From positions 17,598,501-17,662,500 of the forward strand of contig NC_016132.3 of the NCBI RefSeq assembly GCF_000005505.3: DNA of 64,000 bases, given 5' to 3'. The position numbers and the translations under genes were made by a program. The stretch's first letter is position 1; each line of letters begins with the position of its first letter. Below, one piece after another: positions 10,904 through 21,909 of the stretch. The DNA is from Brachypodium distachyon. Taxonomy: Eukaryota; Streptophyta; Magnoliopsida; Poales; Poaceae. The notes beneath the pieces were generated by a model, which did not search any database, was not told the origin of the DNA, and saw nothing but the letters and a program-made list of their open reading frames with translations.

Positions 10904-11015
10904 CTCCAATTCATATTAATTGTTTCAATTTTGTTCAAATATGGATGTATCTATATCTAAAAAGCGTCTAGATACATGTAACATTTTGACAATTAATATG
11001 GATTGGAGGGAGCAG
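10904..11015. mobile_element. Stowaway-type MITE, same family as those at 3185 and 4316 but inverted
   Basis: Terminal arms CTCCAATTCATATTAATTG and CAATTAATATGGATTGGAGG pair, with TA on both sides. Read on the minus strand the interior contains ACATGTATCTAGACGCTTTT, matching the copies at 3185 and 4316. Confidence 0.75.
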
Positions 11016-11309
11016 TATTTTTTTTAGTAGTGTACACCACACTAGCCATTGATCACACCTTTGTTAGATTTGAGGTGAAGTAGCAGCCAAATCCGTTGCA
11101 GCGTGACGTGTGGTTGCCCTATCGTAGAGATTTTTATACGGACCTGCTCTAAGAATGACATAAATACACGGTCGCGCTAGCAATTACACTTACATATTCA
11201 AACGGAATCAGGAGATTTTTTCCCTCTAGAATACGCAAGCGACAAAAGAAAAGAAAGCATCGAATGTTAGTGTAAAGATAATACTATAATTATATTTTTA
11301 TAGTTAGCA

Positions 11310-11840
11310 TCTGTCACATATTATTTGGGGGATCAACATAAGTACCATCTGGCCAATTGGGGGTCAATCTGTAAAATGAAGGAATTTGGTGGTCTTGGCA
11401 TTCATGATTTAAGAGATTTTAATCTCTGTCTTCTGGCTTCCTGGATCAAATGTTATCAGCTATCTGATAACAAAATCTGGAAACAAATAGTTGATCATAA
11501 GTACAATGTTTGTAACCCTAATATTCTGTGGTGCTCTGGAGTGCAAGTTTCTTCCTTCTGGAAGGGTGTGGCTTGGGCTGCAAGTGCTGCAAAAATGGGG
11601 TATAGGTGGCAGGTTGGTAATGGACGTTTAGTGAAGTTCTGGGAGGATATCTGGCTGGGACATTGCTGTCTAGCTACACAATTCTGGGATCTGTACATTA
11701 TTGCTAATGAACAGAATTGTACAGTTGCAGAGTTGTGGGATGGGACTGATCTTAAAATCTCCTTTAGGAGAACTGTGGACCAAGCTCTTATGGACCGTTG
11801 GTATGAGCTTGAATCTCTTATTTCCAATAAGCTATTAAAT
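11310..11840 (+). pseudogene. LINE reverse-transcriptase polyprotein fragment
   Basis: The frame open from 11325 reads as the segment after the reverse-transcriptase core of plant non-LTR retrotransposons. It shows NWGSICKMKEFGGLGIHDLR, then LLASWIKCY, then a WQVGNGRLVKFWEDIWLG block, all standard for this family. The RT catalytic part is missing on the left and the zinc-knuckle and RNase H regions are missing on the right. Similarity ends near 11840, where AT-rich DNA begins, so both ends are truncated. The open frame continues to 11957 only by chance. Confidence 0.85.
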
Positions 11841-12492
11841 TCATATTATATTCTTTGGGTTTTAAATAATTACACCACCTGTTCTTTTATGTGTTTAATA
11901 ATATTGTTTATTCTCAATAAACTTTTGAACCATAAATTCAAATGTTATATACCCTAATTTCTATGATCAAGTGTCATTATGTGAGCCTTTTGTGCTATAA
12001 AAATTCTATGAAATTCAATTTTTTTTTAAAATTGTCAAATTTGGTATGGACACTTCCCTATTGCTATAAAACACCCATAAAAAAATTCAAGTTCAAACAG
12101 AAAAAACATGTCACATTTTGTTCATGGGGTTAGATGGTTTGTGAGAGATCTACCTAGATGGTTTCAAAATGAAGAACCAATGTGAAAAAAATGAAGAACC
12201 AAGGTGCATCCTTTTGAATTTTTGGACCAAAATTTATATGTAAAATTGTTTATTGATAGAAACATTTCATGCAAAATTTCAGATCATTTTGAGCAAAATT
12301 CAATTTTATAGCAATTAATAACTTGAATATGAACAACATAATCATATAAATGGTTGATGATATTTCTGTATTTAGGTTTCAAACTTTGCATGGGACATGA
12401 TATTAGTAGTTTACACTCAAAAGGACAGGTGTTTTAATTTTCCAATGTACACAGAATTTAATATGAATTTAAAACTTGATTCCGAAATTAGT
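11841..12492. other. AT-rich block between the LINE fragment and the CACTA repeats
   Basis: No coding signal. It includes GAAGAACCAA repeated at about 12169 and 12192. It may be an internal AT-rich part of the CACTA element or of another element; the sequence does not settle this. Confidence 0.3.
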
Positions 12493-12780
12493 ATCAGTGG
12501 CGGTTTTGCGGTCAAACCGTCACTAGTGCTAGGTGCAGGAGCACTGGTGCAGCACTAGTGGCTGGTTTTGCAAATAGACCGCCACCCGTGCTCGCTCCAG
12601 TGCTATAGGCACTGAAGAGCACTAGTGGCAGTTGGTGGCACAAACCGGCCACTCATGCTAGATCCAGGAGCATTGGTGCAGCACCAGTGGCCGGTTTGTG
12701 CTTCGGACCGCCACTAGTGTGGGCGCAAAATTCCCCTTGGCCAGCACTACTGGCCGGTTTGTGTTTCGGACCGCCACGAG
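12493..12780. repeat. Left CACTA subterminal repeat cluster
   Basis: Several copies of AGTGGCnGnTTTG and the complementary CnGACCGCCACnnGTG in alternating orientation, spaced 40-70 bases. Paired copies could fold as hairpins. Confidence 0.75.
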
Positions 12781-12789
12781 TGCTGCCGG

Positions 12790-12799
12790 GGTATAAATA
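12790..12799 (+). promoter_or_regulatory. TATA box of the CACTA gene
   Basis: GTATAAATAG sits just after the left subterminal repeats and about 250 bases before the first usable ATG at 13041. The sequence 30 bases downstream turns C-rich, consistent with a transcription start near 12825. Confidence 0.6.
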
Positions 12800-13236
12800 G
12801 ATAGCGACGGGACTTGGCAAAATTTCGAACACTCGCCCGCGCGTCTCACAGACCAGCAGCGGCACAGCGAAACCTAACGCGGGCGAAGCCCTGCCCCGCC
12901 GCCGACTCGCCGCCGCCGTTCCCCTCCCCCACCCGCTTCGCCGCCGCCGTTCCTCTCCTCCTCCCCCACCCAGCGTTCTCCTCCGGCCCTCCTCTTCCCC
13001 TTCTCCTCCCCGACCCGCCACCGTCGTCGCCACCGCCATTATGCGCACTCGCAGAACCGGCCGTCGCCGCGGAGCCACGGCGTCGGCCAGGGCGGACCTT
13101 TTGCCCCGCCACATGGCGGATTCAGGCCCGCCGAATTTCGTGGACGAGGTCCGAAATCCGGCGGCCAAGCCCCCCCCCCCCCCCCCCCCCCACGACGACA
13201 CACCGCTGGGGTCCCCGGCCGCCGGCGACGAGGTAA

Positions 13237-13440
13237 GTTCTAGGGTTAGGATTTTTTTTAAATTTACTGTTTACTGTTCTAGGATTTACTGTTTGCTGTT
13301 CTAGGGTTTACTGTTCTAGGATTTACTGTTTACTGTTCTAGGGTTTGCTGTTCTAGGGTTAGGAATTTTGTGGCATATTAGAATTCGATTGAATATATGT
13401 CATATAATGAATTCTAGGGTTTGCTGTTCTAGGGTTATAT
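13237..13440 (+). repeat. Degenerate tandem repeat of TTCTAGGGTTTACTG-type units
   Basis: Units of about 15-23 bases built from TTCTAGG(G/A)TT and TACTG/TGCTG are repeated about eight times right after the exon-1 donor site, inside the first intron of the CACTA gene. Confidence 0.75.
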
Positions 13441-13737
13441 ATTAATAGAGTAATTTGTGGTCAAAGGAAAGCTAATACGCCCCATATTGTTGGTCATATT
13501 AATAGAGTAATTTGTGGTCAAAGCATTGGTCAAAAGAAAGCTAATACAACTGAATATGAATTTTGTGGCATATGCATGATGTGGGCCCGGCCATCGTGCC
13601 GAGGCCGTTGAAATTTAAGGGGCCGGCCATCGCGCCGAGGGGGTACAGGTGGGTGGGTAATTTTTATGCAGGTGTCATTGTCGGGTAGACCAATTCATTG
13701 AAAGATACAAGGGCACATCAACACCACGGTGAGAGCA

Positions 13738-16700
13738 TGTTGGAATATAGGCTCGTAACCCAAACAAGCAGAACGTACATCTTACTCGTCGTCGGAGCTT
13801 CCTGCATCATTAAACGATGCAGCCACTAGGGTCAATACATTCAATGTATTGGCAAGATTCACTAGGAATTATATCAGAACCTACCAAGTATATGCATAAT
13901 GTGGCAAAGTGGGGTTCAAGGCTATTTGCATAAAAGCTTAGTTATTTAATCCTATCTTTTGATCAAAATAGAATTTCATCACTATTGGACATGGGGTAGA
14001 CACACCCATGGTCCTACTAAACTAAGAACATTGAGTAGCCACATCAATGCTCCTAAACCCAAGTTCAAACCATTCATTTTATTAAGAAATTAGAATGAGT
14101 GAGACTTTCCTTACAGCTCCACATCTAGTTGCTCAAATTGTCCATTGCCGGGGACACGGCTAAGTACTTAGTTTTGACGCTCTCGAGAGTTTGTACACAT
14201 TCCCCACAAGAAACCGATGTGTTAATCCCTTGTTGTCCTCAGGGTAGAGTAGCAACGACATCGATTACGAGATTTTCATAGGTAATTCCCTAAACCACGA
14301 GAGAATCACGCTCCCCCTACACAGCTACCTCAGTACAATTCCTCGGGTCTAGGTTCATATAACTTACTCTTGTCTCGCCAGGGCCCATATAGCATTGTGG
14401 TTGTACTGAAACCTGCTAAATAGGAAACTAGTACAGTCTCGGTTACCCCAGGTGACATTCCACAGTTGCAACGTAGGCGCTCCCCGAATCCACGGGAGAG
14501 ACGTCCATGGACGATCCATTCCCGAATCCACGGGAACTCGACTCAGAGGGACCCATAGAAATGGACCTGACGTCGCTAATCCTCAAAATCCTCAAAGCAG
14601 CCCACCCAGGACGGTTCATTGAGTTAATTGTTTTGCCTTAATCTAACAAAACATTTCATATCGTTAAAGGCATAGCAATATCATAATGTAGTTATTTCCC
14701 CCACGATAGTACCATAGCCTAGCATTCAACAACAATCGATGGCAATTTTTTTGGTAGCAAGGAAATGGCGAGGGTAAACTATACTACCTGGGGTTTATAG
14801 CTAGCATATAGGTACGAGTAATATTACTAATGCATCTAATAAAACAACTAGTGCATAGTAAAAATATTTAGGAGAATGAACAAAGTGAACTTGCCTTGTC
14901 CAGAGTTGTAGTGGTTATCACACTCTTTGCAACAACAGGGATTACACTCCAAACAATCTAAAATAAAGGAAAGCATACACACAATAAACACAACATTCAA
15001 TACAAAATCATACTACGATGCACACTTGGTTACTTCTAATGTAACAAATTTTGTTTCTGTTTTGAAAAGTTTTTCAAATGATTTGGACAGATTATACAAC
15101 ATCAAAGGGGTAATTAATATGCATGAAACAAGGATAGGATTTAAATTAAAAGATTCTATTGTTTTTGTAATATAGAGCAAGATTTAAACTTGTATGCCAT
15201 TATCATTAAAAAATAATTTCTCTTCTGGTCCTAATGGACAGAGAACATGTTCAATTAATTTTCTAACAAGCTAACATGCTCAAAACCATTTTGAAATAAT
15301 TCATTTGAAATTTAAACCATATTCAACCAATCTGTAATTTGCTTCTGGCAAAGTTGTAATTGAAATTGGACTATGCCAAAATATTCTACAAGTTGTGACG
15401 ATTTCAGAAAGATGTGGATCATAATTTTTGGACAAGCGGTTTAAAAGTTACGATGCTTTGAAGTTACATGAACTTTTCTGCAAAAGTGCTATTTTAAACG
15501 GCCGAAATTAGGAAATAAACTTGCTGTGCCACGTGTCACCATGTGGTTCGTCCGAACAGTTTAGGGTTTACCCAGGGGCCTTACCGGGGCGGGCTGCCGG
15601 CGTTGAGGGAGACGGGCGGCGTCTGGAGCAGGGGAAGGCGGACGGCAGGGCGGCTCGGCGGTCGGCGGCTCAGGCTCGGGCGGGAGGCGGGAGGCGGTGT
15701 GGTGCGGACGCGCGGGCGGCGCGGTCTGGTGGAGACGGGCGGACGGCGGTGGCTCGAGGCTCGGGGATAGGCGACGGGCGGCTGCCGGCGGACGGGCACG
15801 GGTCGGTCTCGGGCGGCTCGGGGCGGATGGCTCGTGGGCGGAGCTGCGCGGGCGACGGTGACGGACGGCGGCCGGGCACGGCGGCGAGGCTGCGTTCAAG
15901 CAAACACAAATCCGATCGAGTCAAAGCGTGCGCACGGGAGAGGAGAGAAAGGACTAGGCAGCCGACGGGTGAAATACTCACCAGGGTGGCAGCGGTTTCG
16001 CGAGGACGGCGGCGGTCGGGATCTTCCTCCGGCTAGAAATTAACGTGAGGAAAAGGCGAAATCGGGCGAGGCGGTTTGCGGAAAAGATAGAGGAGGCCAA
16101 GAGCTTCAAAGTGACGCGCGGGGTTTCGGATAAGGAGTCGTGTGCGCGGAGGAATCGGAGTGGAGGCGTGCGCGTGCACTCGGAGTTGTGCGCGTGAAAT
16201 CCGGACGGAGGTTGAAGAAAGCGTGGGGCCCGCCTGGCAGTGACCGCGGGCGGCTCGGGCACGGGCTGGGCCGGTTCGGTCCGGTTCGGCCGGTCCAGTC
16301 CGAATCGGCTTCGCTTTTCTTTTCTTTTTTTCTATTTTCTGTTTTTGAACCTCAAAATGGATTTAAAGCTCCAAATCACTCCAAATAAATTGCAAAAAAA
16401 AATTAAAATCATATTTTCATATGATCTAACTTCTGGAACAAGAATTTCCTCAAAATTAAATATTTAAAAATACATTTGCCTATAAAATGGCTTTTAGGGC
16501 CATTAGGCTATCAAAATAAATTATTTTTCAAAACAATTTCAAAAGCAAACTTATGGGATAGCTTTATATGTGCATTAAACCCCTTTTTATACCAAAACCT
16601 TCATGGGGTAAAATATAAAATGCTCAAAAGCAAGATCGAAGCCCAGATTCAAATCAAGGCACTATTTGCAAAAGAGTTTCTGGGTAAATTTTAGGGTTTT

Positions 16701-16781
16701 CAAATGTGATTAAATGCAAGGGTGACATGATGCTCATGATATGCAATGCATATGAAGGGTTTTGAAAATTGGGATGTTACA
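13738..16781 (-). mobile_element. Large LTR-like block, probable solo Gypsy-type LTR
   Basis: Read on the minus strand the block begins TGTAACATCCCAATTTTC at 16781, a terminus typical of grass Gypsy-type LTRs, and can end at CCAACA at 13738, giving TG...CA ends. It has AT-rich outer parts and a GC-rich centre (15540-16300) resembling LTR promoter and leader sequence, with a GTGAGT site near 15980. No second LTR, primer-binding site, polypurine tract, gag or pol frame was found, so a solo LTR is the simplest reading. The 5-bp flanks (GAGCA and AAGTA) do not match, so the left boundary is uncertain. GC-rich frames inside (15521-16036 and others) show no known protein. Confidence 0.5.
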
Positions 16782-18866
16782 AAGTAGAAGGCGCCGCCTG
16801 GGTCTAACAATCCGACGAAGGAGAAATTCATCGTCACCAGGACTGACGACGTGGGGAAACTCAAATCACCAAAGAGGGCCGCGTCGTGTTTCGCCAACAC
16901 TTGCAATGCAATCGTTCACGAGTTCACGAACATCAACCAAAGATGGACCAAGGTGCCAGAGAGCGTAAAGCAAGATTGTTACGCCAAGGCATGGGAGAGG
17001 TTCGAGGTGTCTGATCCGTACTCCGTGAAGAAGTATTCGGAGCGATGAAGACCACAATGCGTAGGGGTCGGAGCAATTGGCGTACCAAGGCCAGAGCTTT
17101 TTTGAACGAAGATTGGGAGACGGTGATTCATAAGAAATGTCCGAGGATCACAGAGGAGGAATGGGAGGAGTTCAAGGAGAAGGAAAAGGATCCAAATTTC
17201 AAAGCAACCCAAGAGTGGTACGCGGCGCTACGTGCCAAGAGAAAATTTAACCACCGTCTTGGCAGTCGTGGTATCGAGGGAAAGAAGCCGGTGTGGGAGA
17301 AGGAGGACGCCGAGCTTGCGGCAAGAGGGATAGTCCCTCCTGTCCCAACAATGCTCCGTCATGACCGGTCCACCACCTTTATGCGGAGTACCATGACAAA
17401 AGAACAGTGGGCGGGCCTGAAGCCTATCCACGATGACCAGAAAGTTTTAATCGTAAGGCCTCAACCGCCACTTCTTTTTCAGTTTAGCTTCTAACACACT
17501 CACTTATAAATTGGCACCGACTTTGTCTTATTTCAGGACAAGGTCTCCGAGTTCGAGTCGGAAGGCCCCCACGACGAGCTCCGTGCACAGCGGGATTCAC
17601 CACTAAGCTATGCTCTAGGAAAAAATGAGCACGGGGGCCATATTCGAGCCTTAGGAATCGGGGCCCTTCGCCGCAAAGTCTTTCCACAAGAGAAAGAAAC
17701 CCGGAGCCGTAAAAGAAAGGCCGAGAAGCACGAAGAAATAATAGAGGTGGCGAAAAGGGCGGCGAGGGAGGAGTTTTTCGCTTGCTTGAAAAAAGCAAGG
17801 GACTCCGGCCAGACTATGGAGGAGTTCGTTGCTACATATGATGGCAACCGGGGCGCGACACCGAGGCATATGACTCCGCATGATCATCAGTCGACTCCGA
17901 ATCCTTCGCTGCCACCGTATAAGAGCAGTGCTAGCTCCGACACCAAACTCCCGAGTGAACCTGATGGCCCATCTGATGACATCCCGGTAAGCTCCTTACT
18001 GGTACCATAGTATATATATACTCAATTATGTCATTCTTCACACCATAACACTAACGTACGTATGTTAATTTGTTTGTCGTGAACAGAAGAGTATTAGGTG
18101 ACGGATATTGATGCCATCCACTAGGAATCTGTTAGGCGCGTGTGGTCTGCTGATGCCAAGAATGTCGGTCGTGCACAACACGCCCATGGCCCCGGATCAT
18201 GTCAGGGTGCAGGTGGACTACGTGCTCCCGGAATTTGACAAGACGTCGGTCCCTTATCCTCCAGAGGAGGAATCAGTGACTCTAGGGCAATGCCGGGGCA
18301 CGTAAATCCAGTGGCCCAGGAGGTTGGTTGCCCTCGCTACCCAACCTTCTCCCTCTCCGTCATGTCCCGGAGTGTCTCCACCGGATTTCGCTCGACGACT
18401 TCCCTCTCCATCGCCCCTTGGCCCATCCCCCAATAAGCCGGCACGTCCGGATTCACCAACGTCGGGGCAAGGAGGCTTCGATTTCGAACCAGCTCAAGAC
18501 TACAATGATGATGACGCTGCACCAGCTCATGTGCCGCCGCCTAATCCGTCGCCGCCCCACCGTAAGGACAGCCAACCCTCGCAACCACCACGACCTGCAC
18601 CCGTGCCACGGAAATCTGTGGCGAGCGCGTTGGAGTACGCGTCTGGCAAGCAGGTCTCCCAAACCTTCAAGGATCAAGAGGAGGCCGAGTTTTTGAAACG
18701 CCGGCGCACCAACAAGAGGGGGTCCAAAATCAGCAAGAGATCCAGTGACTCGAAGAGTAAAGAGTTGGACTCAACGGGCAAGCAACCCAGCAATCCGCCA
18801 ATAATCGAAGGGAATTGGGAAAACCGGCCAGATATTTTGAATATGAAGCCCCCCTTTAGCTGGTGA

Positions 18867-19918
18867 TTTAGTCAGCGGAGCCTACTTCGTGGCCAGGGAA
18901 TTCGATAAAGTGCTGATGTTCTACCCAGGACCTAAGGAGCCTGCCGTGAGAGATGCAAGAGCTACATGGCTACTACATGGCATCATCAGCTAATTCTGCA
19001 CAACATGATCAAGAGATGAATGTGAAGGTGCCAGAGTATTATGGCTTCTACGATGCCAAAACGGGGGACCTGCAGACAAAGGAATTTACCTTCCGCGTGG
19101 ACTTCCTTGACTTGTTTCACGTCTTCAACCAGAAGTGCTTAGACAACAACATGTTAAGACTTTGGTGTGTATACTTCACAAGGGAGTCCTTCCGCCTGAA
19201 AGAACCACACGTTGCCATCGCCGATCCTCTCCTGTTCAGGAAAGCAACCATCGGTCTAGAAGAATGGAAACGGGGTTCGAGAGAGAAGGCAATTTCATAC
19301 CTAGCTAAGTTCTTCGCAATGCGCAAGCAACGCCGTTATGTTCTTAAACTCTACCATTTAGAGTAAGTTGTTCTCACGACCATTGCTTTCTTTCTCGTTC
19401 CACTAAGTTGTTCTCTTTTCGGTTATAAATGTGTGTTCTTTTTGTAAACAGCGAACATTGGGTGGTGGTGGCCTTCTCTTTCGAAGAAGCATCGGTGACG
19501 TATCTTGATCCACTCTGACGGAAGAAAGGCTATGAGCCGCGCGACTTCAAAGCCGTCGGAACACTCTTCGAAGAGGCGTGGAAAAAGGCGGTGATTGACT
19601 ATGAATTGCCAAGCTTTGCATGGCAAGAAGAAAATAACCTATCACAGAAACTTCGCATGCATACAACAACCGCAAGGTACGGTCTTCTGTGGATACTACT
19701 GGGCGTACATCATCCGCAATTGGGTCACCAATTTCAAGTCCAAGACGAAGACGACCTACCAGCAGATGGTGGATTACTTCAAGACGGAATCAGAATATGG
19801 ACACAACCCAGCTATTCTTGTGTTCGATATTCAAAAGGAGATAGCCACCATTCTCAACAAAGAGGTCCTGAAGGAAAACGGTGATTTTTATGAAGGCGGG
19901 GTTGTGCCGATGTATTGA
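18867..19918 (+). pseudogene. CACTA-encoded Ulp1-like (C48) cysteine protease region, broken
   Basis: This is the continuation of the CACTA gene, with likely exons to 19362 and from 19453 to 19918 (donor GTAAGT, acceptor AACAG). It shows the Ulp1-type catalytic layout: EHWVVVAF (His), then TYLDP (Asp), then QPQGTVFCGYY (Gln and Cys). All four key residues are visible, which supports a C48 assignment. The reading frame is broken by a TGA at 19516 right after the Asp motif, by a shift near 19620, and at the junction with the upstream part. It ends in GGVVPMY and a TGA stop. Ulp1-like proteases are a known cargo of plant CACTA and Mutator elements; their role there is unsettled. Confidence 0.8.
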
Positions 19919-20125
19919 AACTTTGATGTACAATGTTAAATATTGAATATCTGTGTTTTTGTAATAAGTTTTGTGAACGGATGCTGTTACCTATCATGGA
20001 TGCGTGATTTTCTCATATATATTGATGTTATCTATTATGCTGTTATCTATTGATGTGCTGTGATATATTGCTGTTACAGGAATGTTCTAATATAAAAAAA
20101 TATTTTTTAAAAACCGGAAAAGAAC

Positions 20126-20567
20126 AGTGGCGGCTCCTGCTCACCGCCACCGGTAGAGTCCAGTGGCGGTTGCGTCCCACCGCCACCGGTAGAGTCCAGT
20201 GACAGAGAACCGCCACTGGTGCTACGAAAGCATACCAGTGGCGGTGAGGCATCACGGCCACTGGTATACCACCAGTGGCGGTGTGTAAGCACCGTCACTG
20301 TAATGTACCAGTGGCGAGGCGTACTCACCGTCACTGGTACACTACCAGTGGCGGTGAGTACGCACCGCCACTGGTATGTAACAGTGGCTGTCCTTTCCAC
20401 GGCCACCGGTGCACTTTCTGAAGCTCCCTACGGCTTACCAGCGGCGGTTGTGCAAATCGCCCCTGGTGCAGGCTAGCACCGGTGGCGGGTGTCATCACCG
20501 CCATCGGTGCTCGTTAGCACCAGTGGCGCAGGCTTAGTGGCGGTCTGGGTTACCGCCACCGGTGTGT
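20126..20567. repeat. Right CACTA subterminal repeat cluster
   Basis: More than ten copies of CAGTGGCGGT or its complement ACCGCCACTG in alternating orientation, spaced 25-45 bases, matching the left cluster. They end about 40 bases before the CACTG-type terminus. Confidence 0.85.
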
Positions 20568-21676
20568 AATCCGGACCCCCGCTGCTAACCTTTTCCGGAG
20601 CAGTGAAAACAATCAGTCCCTGTGTGATGATTTTGCAAAAGTTAACATCAGTTCCAAATTTGTCATAACTTAATAGGAACAATCCAAACCAAGTGTAAAT
20701 GAAAACAAATCAATATGATATGTTGGGTATATCCGGCCCTTCGGGCTGTATCCAGGAAACCAAGTGCAGAGTAAACAAATCCATATTTTGAATCGAAGAA
20801 CCAATTAAAAAATGGTACATGTCAACTACGAAGAAAAGTAGGGGGAAATTGCAAATGAGTCAAACACATCAAATGTTTGAGACCTTAATAAGACTCGAGC
20901 AAAAAGGCAAGCCACAACCAGCTACTCCAATGCGGGTCGTTTTGCCAAGGCACAACTACAACTCATATGAAATGTTCAGTAAATGACTTGATGCTGAAAG
21001 GGAATAGATTTTGAAAATGGGTAGCAAGCACATTCGGCTTCCATACATCCGCAAATGCACGGTCGCTGAATCCTTGCCTACGTCAACATCTGTCGCCCGG
21101 TAGCGGTACACTCGCAACGAAAACATTAACCAAAAACCGATGTATCATGGGCACAGCCAAATCCACGATCACGACCACAAACCAGACATCTAAAGTCGAA
21201 CATCTCTAGCTACCGGCCACCGGAAGCAGCAATAACAAAATAAGGCAGATTTCGTGTTAAATGTCACAAATGTCGGAAAGTCATATAGGCTGATGGATGA
21301 TGGTCCTCGTATATACAAATTTGGCTAAAAAATCTAAACATTTATAATCAATGTCTAAAATAAGACTATTCAAAGACATAAATAAAAGGTTCCACACAAA
21401 TTGAAATGCAGCAAAAAACACATATGTTACCTCTAGATCAAGCTCCACACTTTTACTTTTATATTGCACGCGATGTTAATAAAATAAATCTCTTTTTGCT
21501 AAAACATGTGATGACCACGTAATCTATAATATATTGCGTTTTGATTTAAACCCATCTAAGCATTTAGAAATATATATATTTTGGTACTTAAAAAATAAAA
21601 CAAATCAAAAATTTCAATTGCATACAAAATGAATCTATTACGGAATAGAAAAAAAAAATCCAGCCGCACAACCTGG

Positions 21677-21692
21677 GCGGGTCACCCGCTAG
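21677..21692 (+). mobile_element. Helitron-like 3' terminus (hairpin plus CTAG)
   Basis: The hairpin GCGGGTCACCCGC ends in CTAG followed by T, the layout of a Helitron 3' end. The sequence just before it (CAGCCGCACAACC) resembles that next to the similar hairpin at 43267. The 5' end of such an element was not located. Confidence 0.35.
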
Positions 21693-21811
21693 TTCGTAGA
21701 TATGTACGTACGTGCTTAATTTCTGTTCTCGCATTCCGGGCGCCGTCTCCCTGCTGCACAATAACGACACCAAATTAAGCTGCCCCCGTGCATGCATGCA
21801 TCATTGCGTAC

Positions 21812-21909
21812 GTACAGCATCAGGCCGCACGGCAAACGTACGTGCGTATTCTACCTCTCAGTACATCATCAGGCCACACGGCAAACGTACGTGCGTATTC
21901 TACCTCTCA
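21812..21909. repeat. 49-bp tandem duplication
   Basis: Two copies, 21812-21860 and 21861-21909, identical except for two bases (AGCATC/ATCATC and GCCGCAC/GCCACAC). The near identity implies a recent event. Confidence 0.95.

Larger units (their letters stand above)
13041..18866 (+). pseudogene. CACTA-encoded Transposase_24-like (Ptta/En/Spm) gene, broken
   Basis: Likely exons are 13041-13232, 16787-17451, 17537-17986 and 18087-18866, with GTAAG-type donors and CAG/TAG acceptors. Exon 2 has the Transposase_24 pattern (W-T-K-V-P, then a K-K-Y segment, W-E-E-F-K, and H-R-L-G-S-R-G). Exon 3 begins near a GHIRALGIGALRRKVFPQ block and then a Lys/Arg-rich coiled segment (RKRKAEKHEE). Exon 4 is Pro/Ser-rich. 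Exon 1 contains a run of 22 C bases (13170-13191) encoding polyproline. Breaks: TGA at 18099, TAA at 18303 and a frameshift near 18862, after which the alternate frame continues with SGAYFVAREFDKVLMFYPG. The first intron is enlarged by the LTR-like block. The protein family is known from grass CACTA elements; its exact role in transposition is uncertain. Confidence 0.75.
12493..20605 (+). mobile_element. Decayed CACTA (En/Spm) transposon, left end uncertain
   Basis: Clusters of AGTGGCGGT and its complement ACCGCCACT lie at 12493-12780 and 20126-20567, on either side of a transposase-type gene, as expected for CACTA subterminal repeats. The right terminus reads CACTGCTCCGGAAAAGG on the minus strand ending at 20605, a CACTG-type end. 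A matching left terminus was not found, so the element is left-truncated or its end has diverged beyond recognition. It contains a plus-strand gene with a TATA box, Transposase_24-like and Ulp1-like regions, and is interrupted by an LTR-like block. No TNP2-type transposase core was seen. Stops and frameshifts show it is dead. Confidence 0.75.

Noticed and set aside
12653..13201. 182-codon minus-strand frame, Gly/Arg-rich
   Set aside because: It is the complement of the GC-rich first exon and leader of the CACTA gene; the plus strand has the TATA box and donor site.
15521..16036. GC-rich frames on both strands (up to 171 codons)
   Set aside because: They lie in the GC-rich part of the LTR-like block and show no gag, pol or host-protein motif.
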